Shown here in pieces: positions 1 through 5,206 of a DNA stretch of 5,206 nt (position 1 is its first letter; each line of letters opens with the position of its first letter). Source of the stretch: a bacterium (lineage in GTDB: Bacteria; UBA10199; DSSB01); NCBI GenBank assembly GCA_030426445.1, contig JAUHYS010000172.1:1-5206 (forward strand), given 5' to 3'. The position numbers were made by a program, and so were the translations under genes. The notes under the pieces are model-generated. The model worked only from the letters and a program-made list of their open reading frames with translations. It ran no database searches and was not told the origin of the DNA.

Positions 1-63
1 GTGAGAAAGTTTCCAAACTTGGCCATTGTCTTTCAAGCGGATATTAAAAAAAAAGAGCAGTAG
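1..63 (+). CDS. C-terminal tip of an unidentified upstream gene (possibly exbD/tolR-like), 5' end outside window
   Basis: Frame 1 is open from the left edge to a TAG at 61-63 and gives 20 residues, starting VRKFPNLAIVFQAD and ending in a short lysine-rich tail. The other two forward frames meet stops at 2-4 and 45-47, so this is the only open frame here. The gene ends 17 bases before the TonB-like gene, which suggests one operon. ExbD/TolR proteins often sit directly upstream of tonB and end in a short beta strand followed by a few polar residues; the visible string is compatible with that. Twenty residues are too few to identify a family, so the exbD idea is inference from context only. A run of nine A at 46-54 lies just before the stop, so the exact C-terminus is sensitive to indels. 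Confidence 0.45.
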   Translation: MRKFPNLAIVFQADIKKKEQ

Positions 64-80
64 AAATCCTTTGAAACCTT

Positions 81-791
81 ATGAGTCATAATCAAAAAAC
101 TTTTTTTATGATCCTGGTTGCATGTGTCCTTCATGCAAGCCTTTTTTTGGTTGGAAAAAAAACACTCCAATTTGTTGAAGTGCATCTCGATTCGCACAGT
201 ATCCATACTCAAATCAGTATGAGTCAAAATTTTGTAAAAAAAGAAGAATCACAAGTAGTACCTTTAAAAGAAAAAACCAATCCTTCAAAAAAGGATTTCA
301 AAAAAGAGAAGAAAAAAAACTTTGCCCAGAAAGAAAAATCCTTTTCACCTAAAAACACGAATTCGCATCAAGTAGAAAACCCTCAACCTACTCGCTCTAG
401 GTCGACTTCGTCTCAAAATAATGAACTAAATATCAACGAGCCTTCTACCCCCGGTTCTAAACCAGGTAGTTCCCAAGTTTCAAAAAAAATCATTCATAAA
501 TATATTATCAAAGTACGCAATCGCGTTGATAAAAAAAAACAATACCCTGCGATTGCAAAGGCAAATCAAGAAGAGGGCCAGGTCGTCTTAAAACTAAAGT
601 TGAGCAAAACAGGTCGATTATTGGGGCACCAATTTCAGCAAAAAACAGAGTATGACCGACTTAATCGTGCGGCTCAAGAAAGCCTGCTCAAAGCCTCTTC
701 GAGTTTCCCTCCTTTTCCAAAGGAAATGGAGAATCTATCCGAGTTAACATTTACAATTCCTGTTAATTTTTCTATGCGAAATAAGGGTTGA
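81..791 (+). CDS. TonB-family energy transducer, C-terminal TonB domain protein
   Basis: This 236-aa protein has the three-part build of TonB. Residues about 8-25 form one hydrophobic anchor. Residues about 50-153 are a lysine, serine and asparagine-rich linker, with less proline than classical TonB. Residues about 155-232 are a TonB C-terminal domain, with the YPAIA start (155-159), the EEGQVVLKLKLSKTGRL strand-turn region, the FPPFP motif (209-213) and the closing strand LTFTIPVNF (222-230). The anchor keeps a histidine (H18) at the place of the functionally important TonB/TolA membrane histidine, with A14 where the S-x3-H motif has serine. TonB proteins couple inner-membrane ExbB/ExbD proton flow to outer-membrane transporters; the substrate here is unknown. 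An in-frame TGA at 72-74 fixes the start at ATG 81 or at Met10 (108). No clear Shine-Dalgarno sequence is seen. TolA-like or gliding-type TonB paralogues cannot be excluded. Confidence 0.85.
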   Translation: MSHNQKTFFMILVACVLHASLFLVGKKTLQFVEVHLDSHSIHTQISMSQNFVKKEESQVVPLKEKTNPSKKDFKKEKKKNFAQKEKSFSPKNTNSHQVENPQPTRSRSTSSQNNELNINEPSTPGSKPGSSQVSKKIIHKYIIKVRNRVDKKKQYPAIAKANQEEGQVVLKLKLSKTGRLLGHQFQQKTEYDRLNRAAQESLLKASSSFPPFPKEMENLSELTFTIPVNFSMRNKG

Positions 792-797
792 TATCAG

Positions 798-844
798 AAT
801 TTTTAAATTTATCTTTTCGTCCAAATGTTTTAGCTTTAAAAATT
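798..844. repeat. 10-bp AT-only inverted repeat between tonB-like gene and tilS
   Basis: AATTTTTAAA at 798-807 is the exact reverse complement of TTTAAAAATT at 835-844, separated by 27 bases. The right arm ends nine bases before the tilS ATG. The arms contain no G or C and no T-tract follows, so it is not a convincing terminator. It could be a chance product of AT-rich DNA or a weak structure near the tilS start. Confidence 0.35.
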
Positions 845-852
845 GAATCAAA

Positions 853-1893
853 ATGAAAAAGATCGATTTAAAAAAACGGACTCTTCAAGCATTTCACCAA
901 TTGAAACCTGAATTACAAAAGAAAGCCATATTTTTGGCCATTTCGGGAGGGCGTGATTCAGTCGCTTTAGCTCATATCTTGATAAGTTTAAAAGAAAAAT
1001 TACCTCAGGTTTATTGGTTGCATGTTAATTATGGTATGCGTCAGCCCCAATGTGATTATGAAGAAACCTATCTTCGACAATGGGCAAAACAGCTAGAGGT
1101 GCCTCTTTTTGTAAAAAAAATTTCAAAAAAAAACTCAAAAGAAAATTTTCAGAATTGGGCTCGAACACAACGCTATTTGTTTTTTTCTGAACAAATTGAA
1201 AAAAAAACAGAGGCGTTATTGTGGACAGCGCATCACCAAGATGATCAAGTCGAAACTTTGTTACAAAAGTTGATTTCAGTGGGAGAGTTTCAAGGAATGC
1301 AGACAGTGCAAGTTTTAAAAAAAATGCATGGAGTTAATTTTAAAAATCCGTTAACCATCTTTCGCCCTTGGTTAGAAATTCCTCGAGTCAATATTTCGGA
1401 CCATATCCAGCGAAAGCGGCTTCAGTTTTTTGAAGACCATTCTAATCAAAAATTGGATTATCAAAGAAATCGTATTCGCCATAAAATTCTTCCTCTCTTA
1501 AAGGAAGAAAATCCTAATTTCAATTTATCTTTGTGCGATAGCTTGAAAAAAATACAGCAGCAGAAAGAAAATATTTCAGAGAGGGCAGGTAAGTGGCTTA
1601 AACGAAATTTAAAAAAAGATGACAACTTGCTAACTGCAGAGCTTAAAAAAACAGATATCGCAATACAAAGGCAGATTTTCCATCAATGGATCAATTCAAA
1701 ACTTTCTGGATATCGAAATCAGGGAAAGGTCGTTGAAAAAATCCTCAATACACTCAACAAAAAAAATATCATTGAACAAGGTTTTAAACTTAAAGCGGGT
1801 TGGGGCTTGTTTTTAAATAATGAGAAGTGTGTTCTAAAATACCTTCCAAATGAAACTCGATGTGAATTTCTTTTTTATATAAAACAAAAATGA
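853..1893 (+). CDS. tilS: tRNA(Ile)-lysidine synthase TilS
   Basis: TilS uses ATP and lysine to convert the wobble cytidine of the CAU-anticodon tRNA-Ile into lysidine, so that it reads AUA instead of AUG; it is normally essential. The 346-aa protein shows the full N-type ATP pyrophosphatase signature: the PP-loop SGGRDS at 31-36, HVNYGMR at 57-63 (usually HVNHGLR) and AHHQDDQVET at 126-135. It also has RPWLEIPR at 171-178 and the EDHSN...RNRIRHKILP block at about 194-214, all typical of TilS. It is shorter than the E. coli enzyme (about 430 aa), with a reduced C-terminal part (about 215-346) that is less recognisable. A TGA in frame at 844-846 makes ATG 853 the earliest start; no Shine-Dalgarno sequence precedes it. 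The gene is very A-rich, with runs of eight A (1113-1120) and nine A (1125-1133) in the reading frame. Confidence 0.95.
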   Translation: MKKIDLKKRTLQAFHQLKPELQKKAIFLAISGGRDSVALAHILISLKEKLPQVYWLHVNYGMRQPQCDYEETYLRQWAKQLEVPLFVKKISKKNSKENFQNWARTQRYLFFSEQIEKKTEALLWTAHHQDDQVETLLQKLISVGEFQGMQTVQVLKKMHGVNFKNPLTIFRPWLEIPRVNISDHIQRKRLQFFEDHSNQKLDYQRNRIRHKILPLLKEENPNFNLSLCDSLKKIQQQKENISERAGKWLKRNLKKDDNLLTAELKKTDIAIQRQIFHQWINSKLSGYRNQGKVVEKILNTLNKKNIIEQGFKLKAGWGLFLNNEKCVLKYLPNETRCEFLFYIKQK

Positions 1894-1899
1894 ATTGGG

Positions 1900-1926
1900 G
1901 CAACCCATTGTGGAGTTGTAAATTTT
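1900..1926 (+). terminator. Weak terminator-like hairpin after tilS
   Basis: CAACCCA at 1901-1907 pairs with TGG-A-GTTG at 1911-1918, giving seven base pairs with one bulged A (1914) and a TTG loop; G1900-T1919 adds a wobble pair. It lies seven bases after the tilS stop codon and is followed by AAATTTT (1920-1926), a poor U-tract. An alternative fold pairs TGGG (1896-1899) with CCCA (1904-1907) around a GCAA loop. Placement fits a terminator, but strength is doubtful. Confidence 0.35.
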
Positions 1927-2076
1927 GATTCAAAAAACTTAATTTAACTATATATAATTATTCACTTTTTCTATTCATTTCTTTCAAAAATTTTCCTGTC
2001 AGACCTTGACAAGATTCTTATTTTCTATTTTTAAGACCTTTATTAAGAGTCATAAAGATATGATTTAGACTGTTTT

Positions 2077-2105
2077 TTGATCAATTATCGTTTAAGCAAT
2101 AAAGT
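2077..2105 (+). promoter_or_regulatory. Candidate sigma70-like promoter for the ftsH operon
   Basis: TTGATC (2077-2082) and TAAAGT (2100-2105) each match four of six consensus bases with a 17-bp spacer. This would give a transcript leader of about 130 nt before ftsH. Competing candidates in the same gap are TTGACA at 2006-2011 (perfect -35 but only TTTTAA at the right distance), TATGAT at 2059-2064 and TATAGT at 2204-2209 (good -10 boxes without a good -35). In such AT-rich DNA these matches are expected partly by chance. Confidence 0.22.
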
Positions 2106-2234
2106 AAGATATTTCTATTTGAATTCATTGCTTTTTATTGGCCGTATCCTGATTTTAGTAGTTGATTTGCATAAAATGACTGTGCTAATTTAAATAAGTT
2201 GTATATAGTAGAATTCAATGTTTTTTAACTTTTT

Positions 2235-2239
2235 GAGGT
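2235..2239 (+). promoter_or_regulatory. Ribosome binding site that fixes the GTG start of ftsH
   Basis: GAGGT at 2235-2239 lies six bases before the GTG at 2246. An in-frame TGA at 2234-2236 overlaps this site, so no upstream start is possible, and the next in-frame methionine is at residue 107-109, after the first membrane segment. The GTG start is therefore well supported. Confidence 0.75.
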
Positions 2240-2245
2240 TCAATA

Positions 2246-4138
2246 GTGAAACAATCGCATAAAACAATCATCCTTTGGGTCGTCATTATCTTTTTATCTA
2301 TTTCAATATTAAAAATTTTTAGTGCAAAAGTAGATAACCCTAATCAACTTAGTTTTTCTCAATTAAGAAACCTGGTACGTGAAGACAAGGTAGCATCGGT
2401 AACAATTCAAGGAGATGAATACAAAGGTAAATTTAAGGAATCTTATGAGGGCGGTGGACAATTCATAGCTAGGGGTTTAGTCAATAGTGAAGATGTTCTT
2501 AAACTCTTTGAAGAAAATAAAGTTCAGGTAAACTATGATGCTCCAAAGGAAACGCCTTTTTGGCAAACCATGTTGATTTCTTGGCTTCCTATTCTTTTAC
2601 TAGTAGGATTATTTATTTTTTTCATGCGCCAAATTCAAGTCGGAGGAGGCAAGGCACTCAATTTCGGTAAGAGCAAAGCACGGCTGCTAAGTGATACACA
2701 AAGAAAGGTAACTTTTGCTGATGTGGCTGGGATCGAAGAAGCCAAAGAAGAGCTAGAAGAAATTATCGATTTTTTAAAAGATCCCAAAAAATTTACCAAA
2801 TTGGGAGGCCGTATTCCAAAGGGCGTTTTATTGATGGGCCCTCCAGGTACCGGTAAAACCCTACTTGCTCGTGCCATTGCAGGGGAAGCCGGAGTTCCTT
2901 TCTTTAGCATTTCGGGAAGTGATTTTGTTGAAATGTTTGTTGGAGTGGGGGCTTCTCGGGTGCGAGATCTTTTTGAAAAAGGTAAAAAACATGCTCCCTG
3001 TATTATTTTTGTCGATGAAATCGATGCGGTAGGAAGACACCGTGGTGCAGGTTTAGGTGGGGGGCATGACGAACGCGAGCAGACCCTTAATCAGCTTTTG
3101 GTCGAAATGGATGGCTTTGAGTCCAACGAAGGTGTGATTATGATTGCGGCTACCAACCGTCCAGATGTGCTTGATCCTGCTTTATTACGCCCGGGTCGTT
3201 TTGATAGACGAGTGGTGGTGGCTCGCCCAGATCTCAAAGGTAGAGAAAGTATTCTTAAAGTACATATCCGAAGAGTTCCCGTTTCTAATGATGTCAATTT
3301 AATGGTTTTGGCCCGTGGAACACCTGGTTTTTGTGGTGCGGATTTAGAAAACCTTGTTAATGAAGCCGCACTTCATGCAGCTCGAAAAGGCAAAAAAACG
3401 GTTGAAATGGAAGATTTTGAGCTTGCCAAAGATAAAGTCATGATGGGTAGCGAACGCCGTAGCATGATGATTAGTGAAGAAGAAAAACGTCGTACGGCTT
3501 ATCATGAAGCAGGTCATACTTTAGTAGCTAAACTGGTTCATGGAACTGAGCCAGTTCATAAAGTGACCATTATTCCTCGGGGTATGGCTCTAGGTTTGAC
3601 CCAGCAACTGCCCGAAGACGAAAAGTATTCTCATAGTGCAGAATATGCAGAAGGCATGATATCCGTTTTAATGGGGGGACGTATCGCAGAGGAGATCATA
3701 TTTGCAGAAAAAAGTACAGGTGCGGGTAATGATATTGAAAAAGCAACTGACTTAGCCAGAAAGATGGTATGTGAATGGGGAATGAGTGAAAAGTTAGGAC
3801 CGCTTTCCTATAGTCAAAAAAATGATGAAGTATTCTTGGGTCGTGATTTTACTCAGCATAAAGACTATAGCGAAAAAACCGCTAGTGAAATAGATACTGA
3901 AATTCATAGCATTGTCATGAAAAACTACCGCCGTGCCCGTGAGCTTTTAGAAAGCCATCGAGATCAATTAGTCAATCTTTCGGAGGTCTTATTAGAAAGA
4001 GAAACCCTCTCGGGTGAAGAAATTGATAAAGTTCTTAAGGGGGAAAAACTCGAGCCGATTAAACCCTCCGAAGCACTCAAACCTACCCAAAAAGGACGAT
4101 TTACCTCTGACTCCTTCATTACCTGTACAACCTTCTAA
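2246..4138 (+). CDS. ftsH: ATP-dependent zinc metalloprotease FtsH
   Basis: FtsH is the hexameric inner-membrane AAA+ protease that extracts and degrades damaged membrane proteins and regulatory substrates. The 630-aa protein is of normal length. It has a first membrane helix (about 7-26), a periplasmic domain (about 27-105) and a second helix (about 108-127). The AAA module follows, with Walker A GPPGTGKT (198-205), pore loop FVGVG (231-235), Walker B IIFVDEID (253-260) and the second region of homology TNRPDVLDPALLRPGRFDR (303-321), which holds arginine fingers R315 and R318. The M41 protease domain has the zinc site HEAGH (420-424), with D496 in GAGNDIEKAT as the likely third ligand. Its start is GTG with a good ribosome binding site. 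The last 14 residues are odd: cysteine- and phenylalanine-containing with C-ending codons, while the +1 frame gives a proline-rich tail ending at 4145 (see findings). It leads an apparent operon with folP, 10 bases downstream. Confidence 0.98.
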   Translation: MKQSHKTIILWVVIIFLSISILKIFSAKVDNPNQLSFSQLRNLVREDKVASVTIQGDEYKGKFKESYEGGGQFIARGLVNSEDVLKLFEENKVQVNYDAPKETPFWQTMLISWLPILLLVGLFIFFMRQIQVGGGKALNFGKSKARLLSDTQRKVTFADVAGIEEAKEELEEIIDFLKDPKKFTKLGGRIPKGVLLMGPPGTGKTLLARAIAGEAGVPFFSISGSDFVEMFVGVGASRVRDLFEKGKKHAPCIIFVDEIDAVGRHRGAGLGGGHDEREQTLNQLLVEMDGFESNEGVIMIAATNRPDVLDPALLRPGRFDRRVVVARPDLKGRESILKVHIRRVPVSNDVNLMVLARGTPGFCGADLENLVNEAALHAARKGKKTVEMEDFELAKDKVMMGSERRSMMISEEEKRRTAYHEAGHTLVAKLVHGTEPVHKVTIIPRGMALGLTQQLPEDEKYSHSAEYAEGMISVLMGGRIAEEIIFAEKSTGAGNDIEKATDLARKMVCEWGMSEKLGPLSYSQKNDEVFLGRDFTQHKDYSEKTASEIDTEIHSIVMKNYRRARELLESHRDQLVNLSEVLLERETLSGEEIDKVLKGEKLEPIKPSEALKPTQKGRFTSDSFITCTTF

Positions 4139-4145
4139 GGTTTGA
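4095..4145 (+). other. Alternative +1-frame C-terminal tail of ftsH
   Basis: Read one base ahead of the annotated frame after AAA (4091-4093), codons from GAC 4095 encode DDLPLTPSLPVQPSKV and end at TGA 4143-4145. Only 3 of these 16 codons end in G or C, matching the AT-rich third positions of the window, whereas 7 of the 14 final codons of the annotated frame end in C. The proline-rich tail resembles the usual FtsH C-terminus. This is inference; the cause may be a one-base insertion in the genome, a sequencing error or recoding. Confidence 0.45.
4137..4141 (+). promoter_or_regulatory. Ribosome binding site for the TTG start of folP
   Basis: AAGGT at 4137-4141 overlaps the ftsH stop codon and stands seven bases before TTG 4149. 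A TGA in the folP frame at 4143-4145 prevents any earlier start. The first ATG, at residue 27, would remove the first strand of the enzyme, so a TTG start is required; TTG 4152 is the only close alternative. Confidence 0.65.
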
Positions 4146-4148
4146 TCA

Positions 4149-5003
4149 TTGTTGGTAGCTACTCAAAAAAAAACAAATTATTTGCATTTAAGAAGCCAAA
4201 AGCTCTCATTAGATCAACCGAATATCATGGGGATTTTAAACATCACTCCAGATTCTTTTTCGGATGGTGGTCATTATTTAAATGATAAAGAAGCTATTAA
4301 GCGTGCAATGCAGATTCAAGAAGAAGGGGCCCACCTTATTGATATTGGAGGAGAGTCTACACGTCCAGGAGCTCAGCCTTTATCTTGGCGAGAAGAGTGG
4401 AAAAGAATAAAAAAGGTTTTAAAAATTCTCACAAAAGAATTAGAAATTCCTGTTTCAGTTGATACTTATAAAACTGAAGTTGCCAGTGAGGCTCTTGAGT
4501 TTGGGGTAGAAATGATCAATGATATTTCTTTAGCCTCAAGCGATACTTTACTTCAATGTGTTGCAGAGTCAGAAGCAGGCTATGTATTAATGCACTCTCG
4601 GGCTACTCCACAAAACATGATGCAACATACTCACTATTCCGATGTTGTTTCCGAGGTTAAAAAAGAAATTGAAACAGCGCTAAAAAAGGTTTTAGCTTTT
4701 AAAATAAATCCAATAAAGATTTGTTTAGACTTGGGTTTTGGGTTTGCAAAAAGTTCTGAGCAAAACTATAAACTCTTTCAATCTATTTCTGAATTTACTC
4801 AGATGAATTTTGCGTGGATAATAGGCCTTTCAAGAAAAAGCATGTTGAAAGAAATTGTAGGACAAGATCAAGAATCGCTCAAGTTAGCAACAATTTTTGC
4901 AAATTTATTGGCCTATCAAAAAGGAGCGAGGATTTTTCGAGTGCATGATGTCAAAGCCCATGTAGAGGCTTTCAAAGTATTAGAAAAACTGACTGAGAAA
5001 TAA
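4149..5003 (+). CDS. folP: Dihydropteroate synthase (DHPS)
   Basis: DHPS joins p-aminobenzoate to dihydropterin pyrophosphate to form dihydropteroate in folate synthesis and is the sulfonamide target. The 284-aa TIM-barrel protein has all the family blocks: MGILNITPDSFSDGG (27-41), DIGGESTRPGA (65-75), SVDT with D105 (103-106), NDIS with N125 (124-127), VLMH (146-149), DLGFGFAK with D194 (194-201), GLSRKSM with K230 (226-232) and RVHDV with R264 and H266 (264-268). These match the pterin, phosphate and sulfa/pABA binding residues known from E. coli. The TRP of the sulfa-resistance loop is the common sensitive form, so no resistance change is evident. One deviation is leucine at 195, where DPGFGFGK usually has proline. 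It begins with TTG, follows ftsH by 10 bases and precedes glmM by 2, so translation is probably coupled. Confidence 0.97.
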   Translation: MLVATQKKTNYLHLRSQKLSLDQPNIMGILNITPDSFSDGGHYLNDKEAIKRAMQIQEEGAHLIDIGGESTRPGAQPLSWREEWKRIKKVLKILTKELEIPVSVDTYKTEVASEALEFGVEMINDISLASSDTLLQCVAESEAGYVLMHSRATPQNMMQHTHYSDVVSEVKKEIETALKKVLAFKINPIKICLDLGFGFAKSSEQNYKLFQSISEFTQMNFAWIIGLSRKSMLKEIVGQDQESLKLATIFANLLAYQKGARIFRVHDVKAHVEAFKVLEKLTEK

Positions 5004-5005
5004 AA

Positions 5006-5206
5006 ATGACACGAAAGATTTTTGGAACAGATGGCGTAAGAGGCTTAGCCAACCAATTTCCTATGGATCCCGAAACTGCATTGGCTTTGGGTAAAGCAAT
5101 TGCTTTTTTTTTCAAAGGAAGAGGAGGTCAACGGCATCGTATAGTGATTGGTAAAGACACGCGCTTATCTGGTTATATGTTTGAAAATGCTTTGTCTGCG
5201 GGTATA
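5006..5206 (+). CDS. glmM: Phosphoglucosamine mutase GlmM, N-terminal part, cut by window end
   Basis: The frame from ATG 5006 is open to the right edge and gives 67 residues. GlmM converts glucosamine-6-phosphate to glucosamine-1-phosphate, the route to UDP-GlcNAc for peptidoglycan and lipopolysaccharide. The N-terminus carries the family hallmark FGTDGVRG (residues 6-13), followed by IVIGKDTRLSGYMFENALSAG, which is typical of bacterial GlmM rather than of phosphomannomutases. The phosphoserine loop and metal site lie beyond the window. The ATG is two bases after the folP stop, with a weak GAGA (4995-4998) upstream, which suggests translational coupling. In many deltaproteobacteria and Firmicutes cdaA and cdaR lie just before glmM; here they are absent and folP abuts glmM directly, as in gammaproteobacteria. 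A run of nine T (5104-5112) lies in the reading frame. Confidence 0.95.
   Translation, partial: MTRKIFGTDGVRGLANQFPMDPETALALGKAIAFFFKGRGGQRHRIVIGKDTRLSGYMFENALSAGI

Larger units (their letters stand above)
1894..2245. other. 352-bp AT-rich intergenic region, presumed ftsH leader/promoter region
   Basis: No credible coding sequence, tRNA or known riboswitch is recognised in this gap. It is the only long non-coding stretch in the window and must hold the signals that end tilS transcription and start ftsH-folP-glmM. Visible elements are a hairpin straight after tilS (1900-1919) and a small hairpin at 2047-2066 (TCATA/TATGA core, AAGA loop). A 7-bp stem AAGCAAT/ATTGCTT (2094-2100 with 2127-2133) and a 17-base imperfect direct repeat (2121-2137 and 2211-2227) are also present. 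Several weak sigma70-like elements occur. No CIRCE element and no convincing sigma32 heat-shock promoter is seen. Tiny ORFs such as ATG 2176 (5 codons) lack ribosome binding sites. Confidence 0.6.

Noticed and set aside
33..227. Minus-strand ORF of 64 codons across the tonB-like start
   Set aside because: It lies antisense to a well-supported TonB-family gene, has no recognisable domain and no credible ribosome binding site.
2006..2034. TTGACA at 2006-2011 as the main ftsH promoter
   Set aside because: The -35 match is perfect, but the hexamers at 16-18 bp spacing (TTTTTA, TTTTAA, TTTAAG) are poor -10 boxes.
2218..2262. 14-codon ORF (ATG 2218) overlapping the ftsH GTG as a possible leader peptide
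   Set aside because: It has no Shine-Dalgarno sequence and no regulatory codon pattern; a chance ORF is the simpler explanation.
2635..2910. Minus-strand ORF of 91 codons inside ftsH
   Set aside because: It overlaps the highly conserved Walker A region of ftsH; the serine/proline-rich product is a typical shadow of a conserved coding strand.
3091..3297. Minus-strand ORF of 68 codons inside ftsH
   Set aside because: It is antisense to the second region of homology of FtsH, with low-complexity composition and no independent support.
4089..4110. Classical -1 frameshift at the A-run near the ftsH end
   Set aside because: The -1 frame reaches a TGA at 4108-4110 after only a few non-FtsH-like residues, and no X-XXY-YYZ heptamer is in the correct phase; the +1 frame is much more protein-like.
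1..5206. Mobile element, CRISPR array, defence or toxin-antitoxin system, tRNA or rRNA
   Set aside because: No transposase, integrase, regularly spaced repeats, terminal inverted repeats with target duplications, cloverleaf or rRNA-like sequence was seen; the genes are conserved housekeeping functions.

Overview
The window looks like a single, all-plus-strand stretch of chromosome from an AT-rich Gram-negative bacterium. It carries housekeeping genes: the 3' tip of an unidentified gene, a TonB-type energy transducer, tilS, ftsH, folP and the 5' part of glmM. A TonB-family protein implies an outer membrane. The order tilS-ftsH-folP-glmM and the style of the FtsH and GlmM proteins point to a proteobacterium in the broad sense. 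A low-GC member of the Bdellovibrionota or former Deltaproteobacteria is my best guess, but this is inference from gene order and remembered family features, not a phylogeny. GC content is low, with many A/T homopolymer runs and AT-rich third codon positions.

Layout. Positions 1-63 hold the last 20 codons of an upstream gene, possibly exbD/tolR-like. Positions 81-791 encode a 236-aa TonB-like protein with a membrane anchor, a lysine/serine-rich linker and a C-terminal TonB domain. After a 61-bp AT-rich gap containing a 10-bp inverted repeat comes tilS (853-1893). A 352-bp non-coding region (1894-2245) follows, with a weak terminator-like hairpin and several weak promoter-like elements. ftsH (2246-4138, GTG start with a clear ribosome binding site), folP (4149-5003, TTG start) and glmM (from 5006, cut by the window end) are packed with gaps of 10 and 2 bases and are almost certainly co-transcribed.

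How the genes fit together. The first two features suggest an ExbB/ExbD/TonB-type system that passes proton-motive force to the outer membrane. tilS makes lysidine in tRNA-Ile, ftsH is the membrane AAA+ protease, folP makes dihydropteroate for folate, and glmM makes glucosamine-1-phosphate for the cell wall and LPS. They share no pathway, but the cluster is conserved in many bacteria.

No mobile element, CRISPR array, tRNA, rRNA or novel multi-gene system is visible. The most notable signal is at the ftsH 3' end. There the annotated frame ends in an atypical, C-ending-codon tail, while the +1 frame from the sequence around 4089-4095 encodes a proline-rich tail with codon use like the rest of the genome, ending at a TGA just before folP. 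This suggests a one-base indel (real or sequencing) or, less likely, a +1 frameshift.
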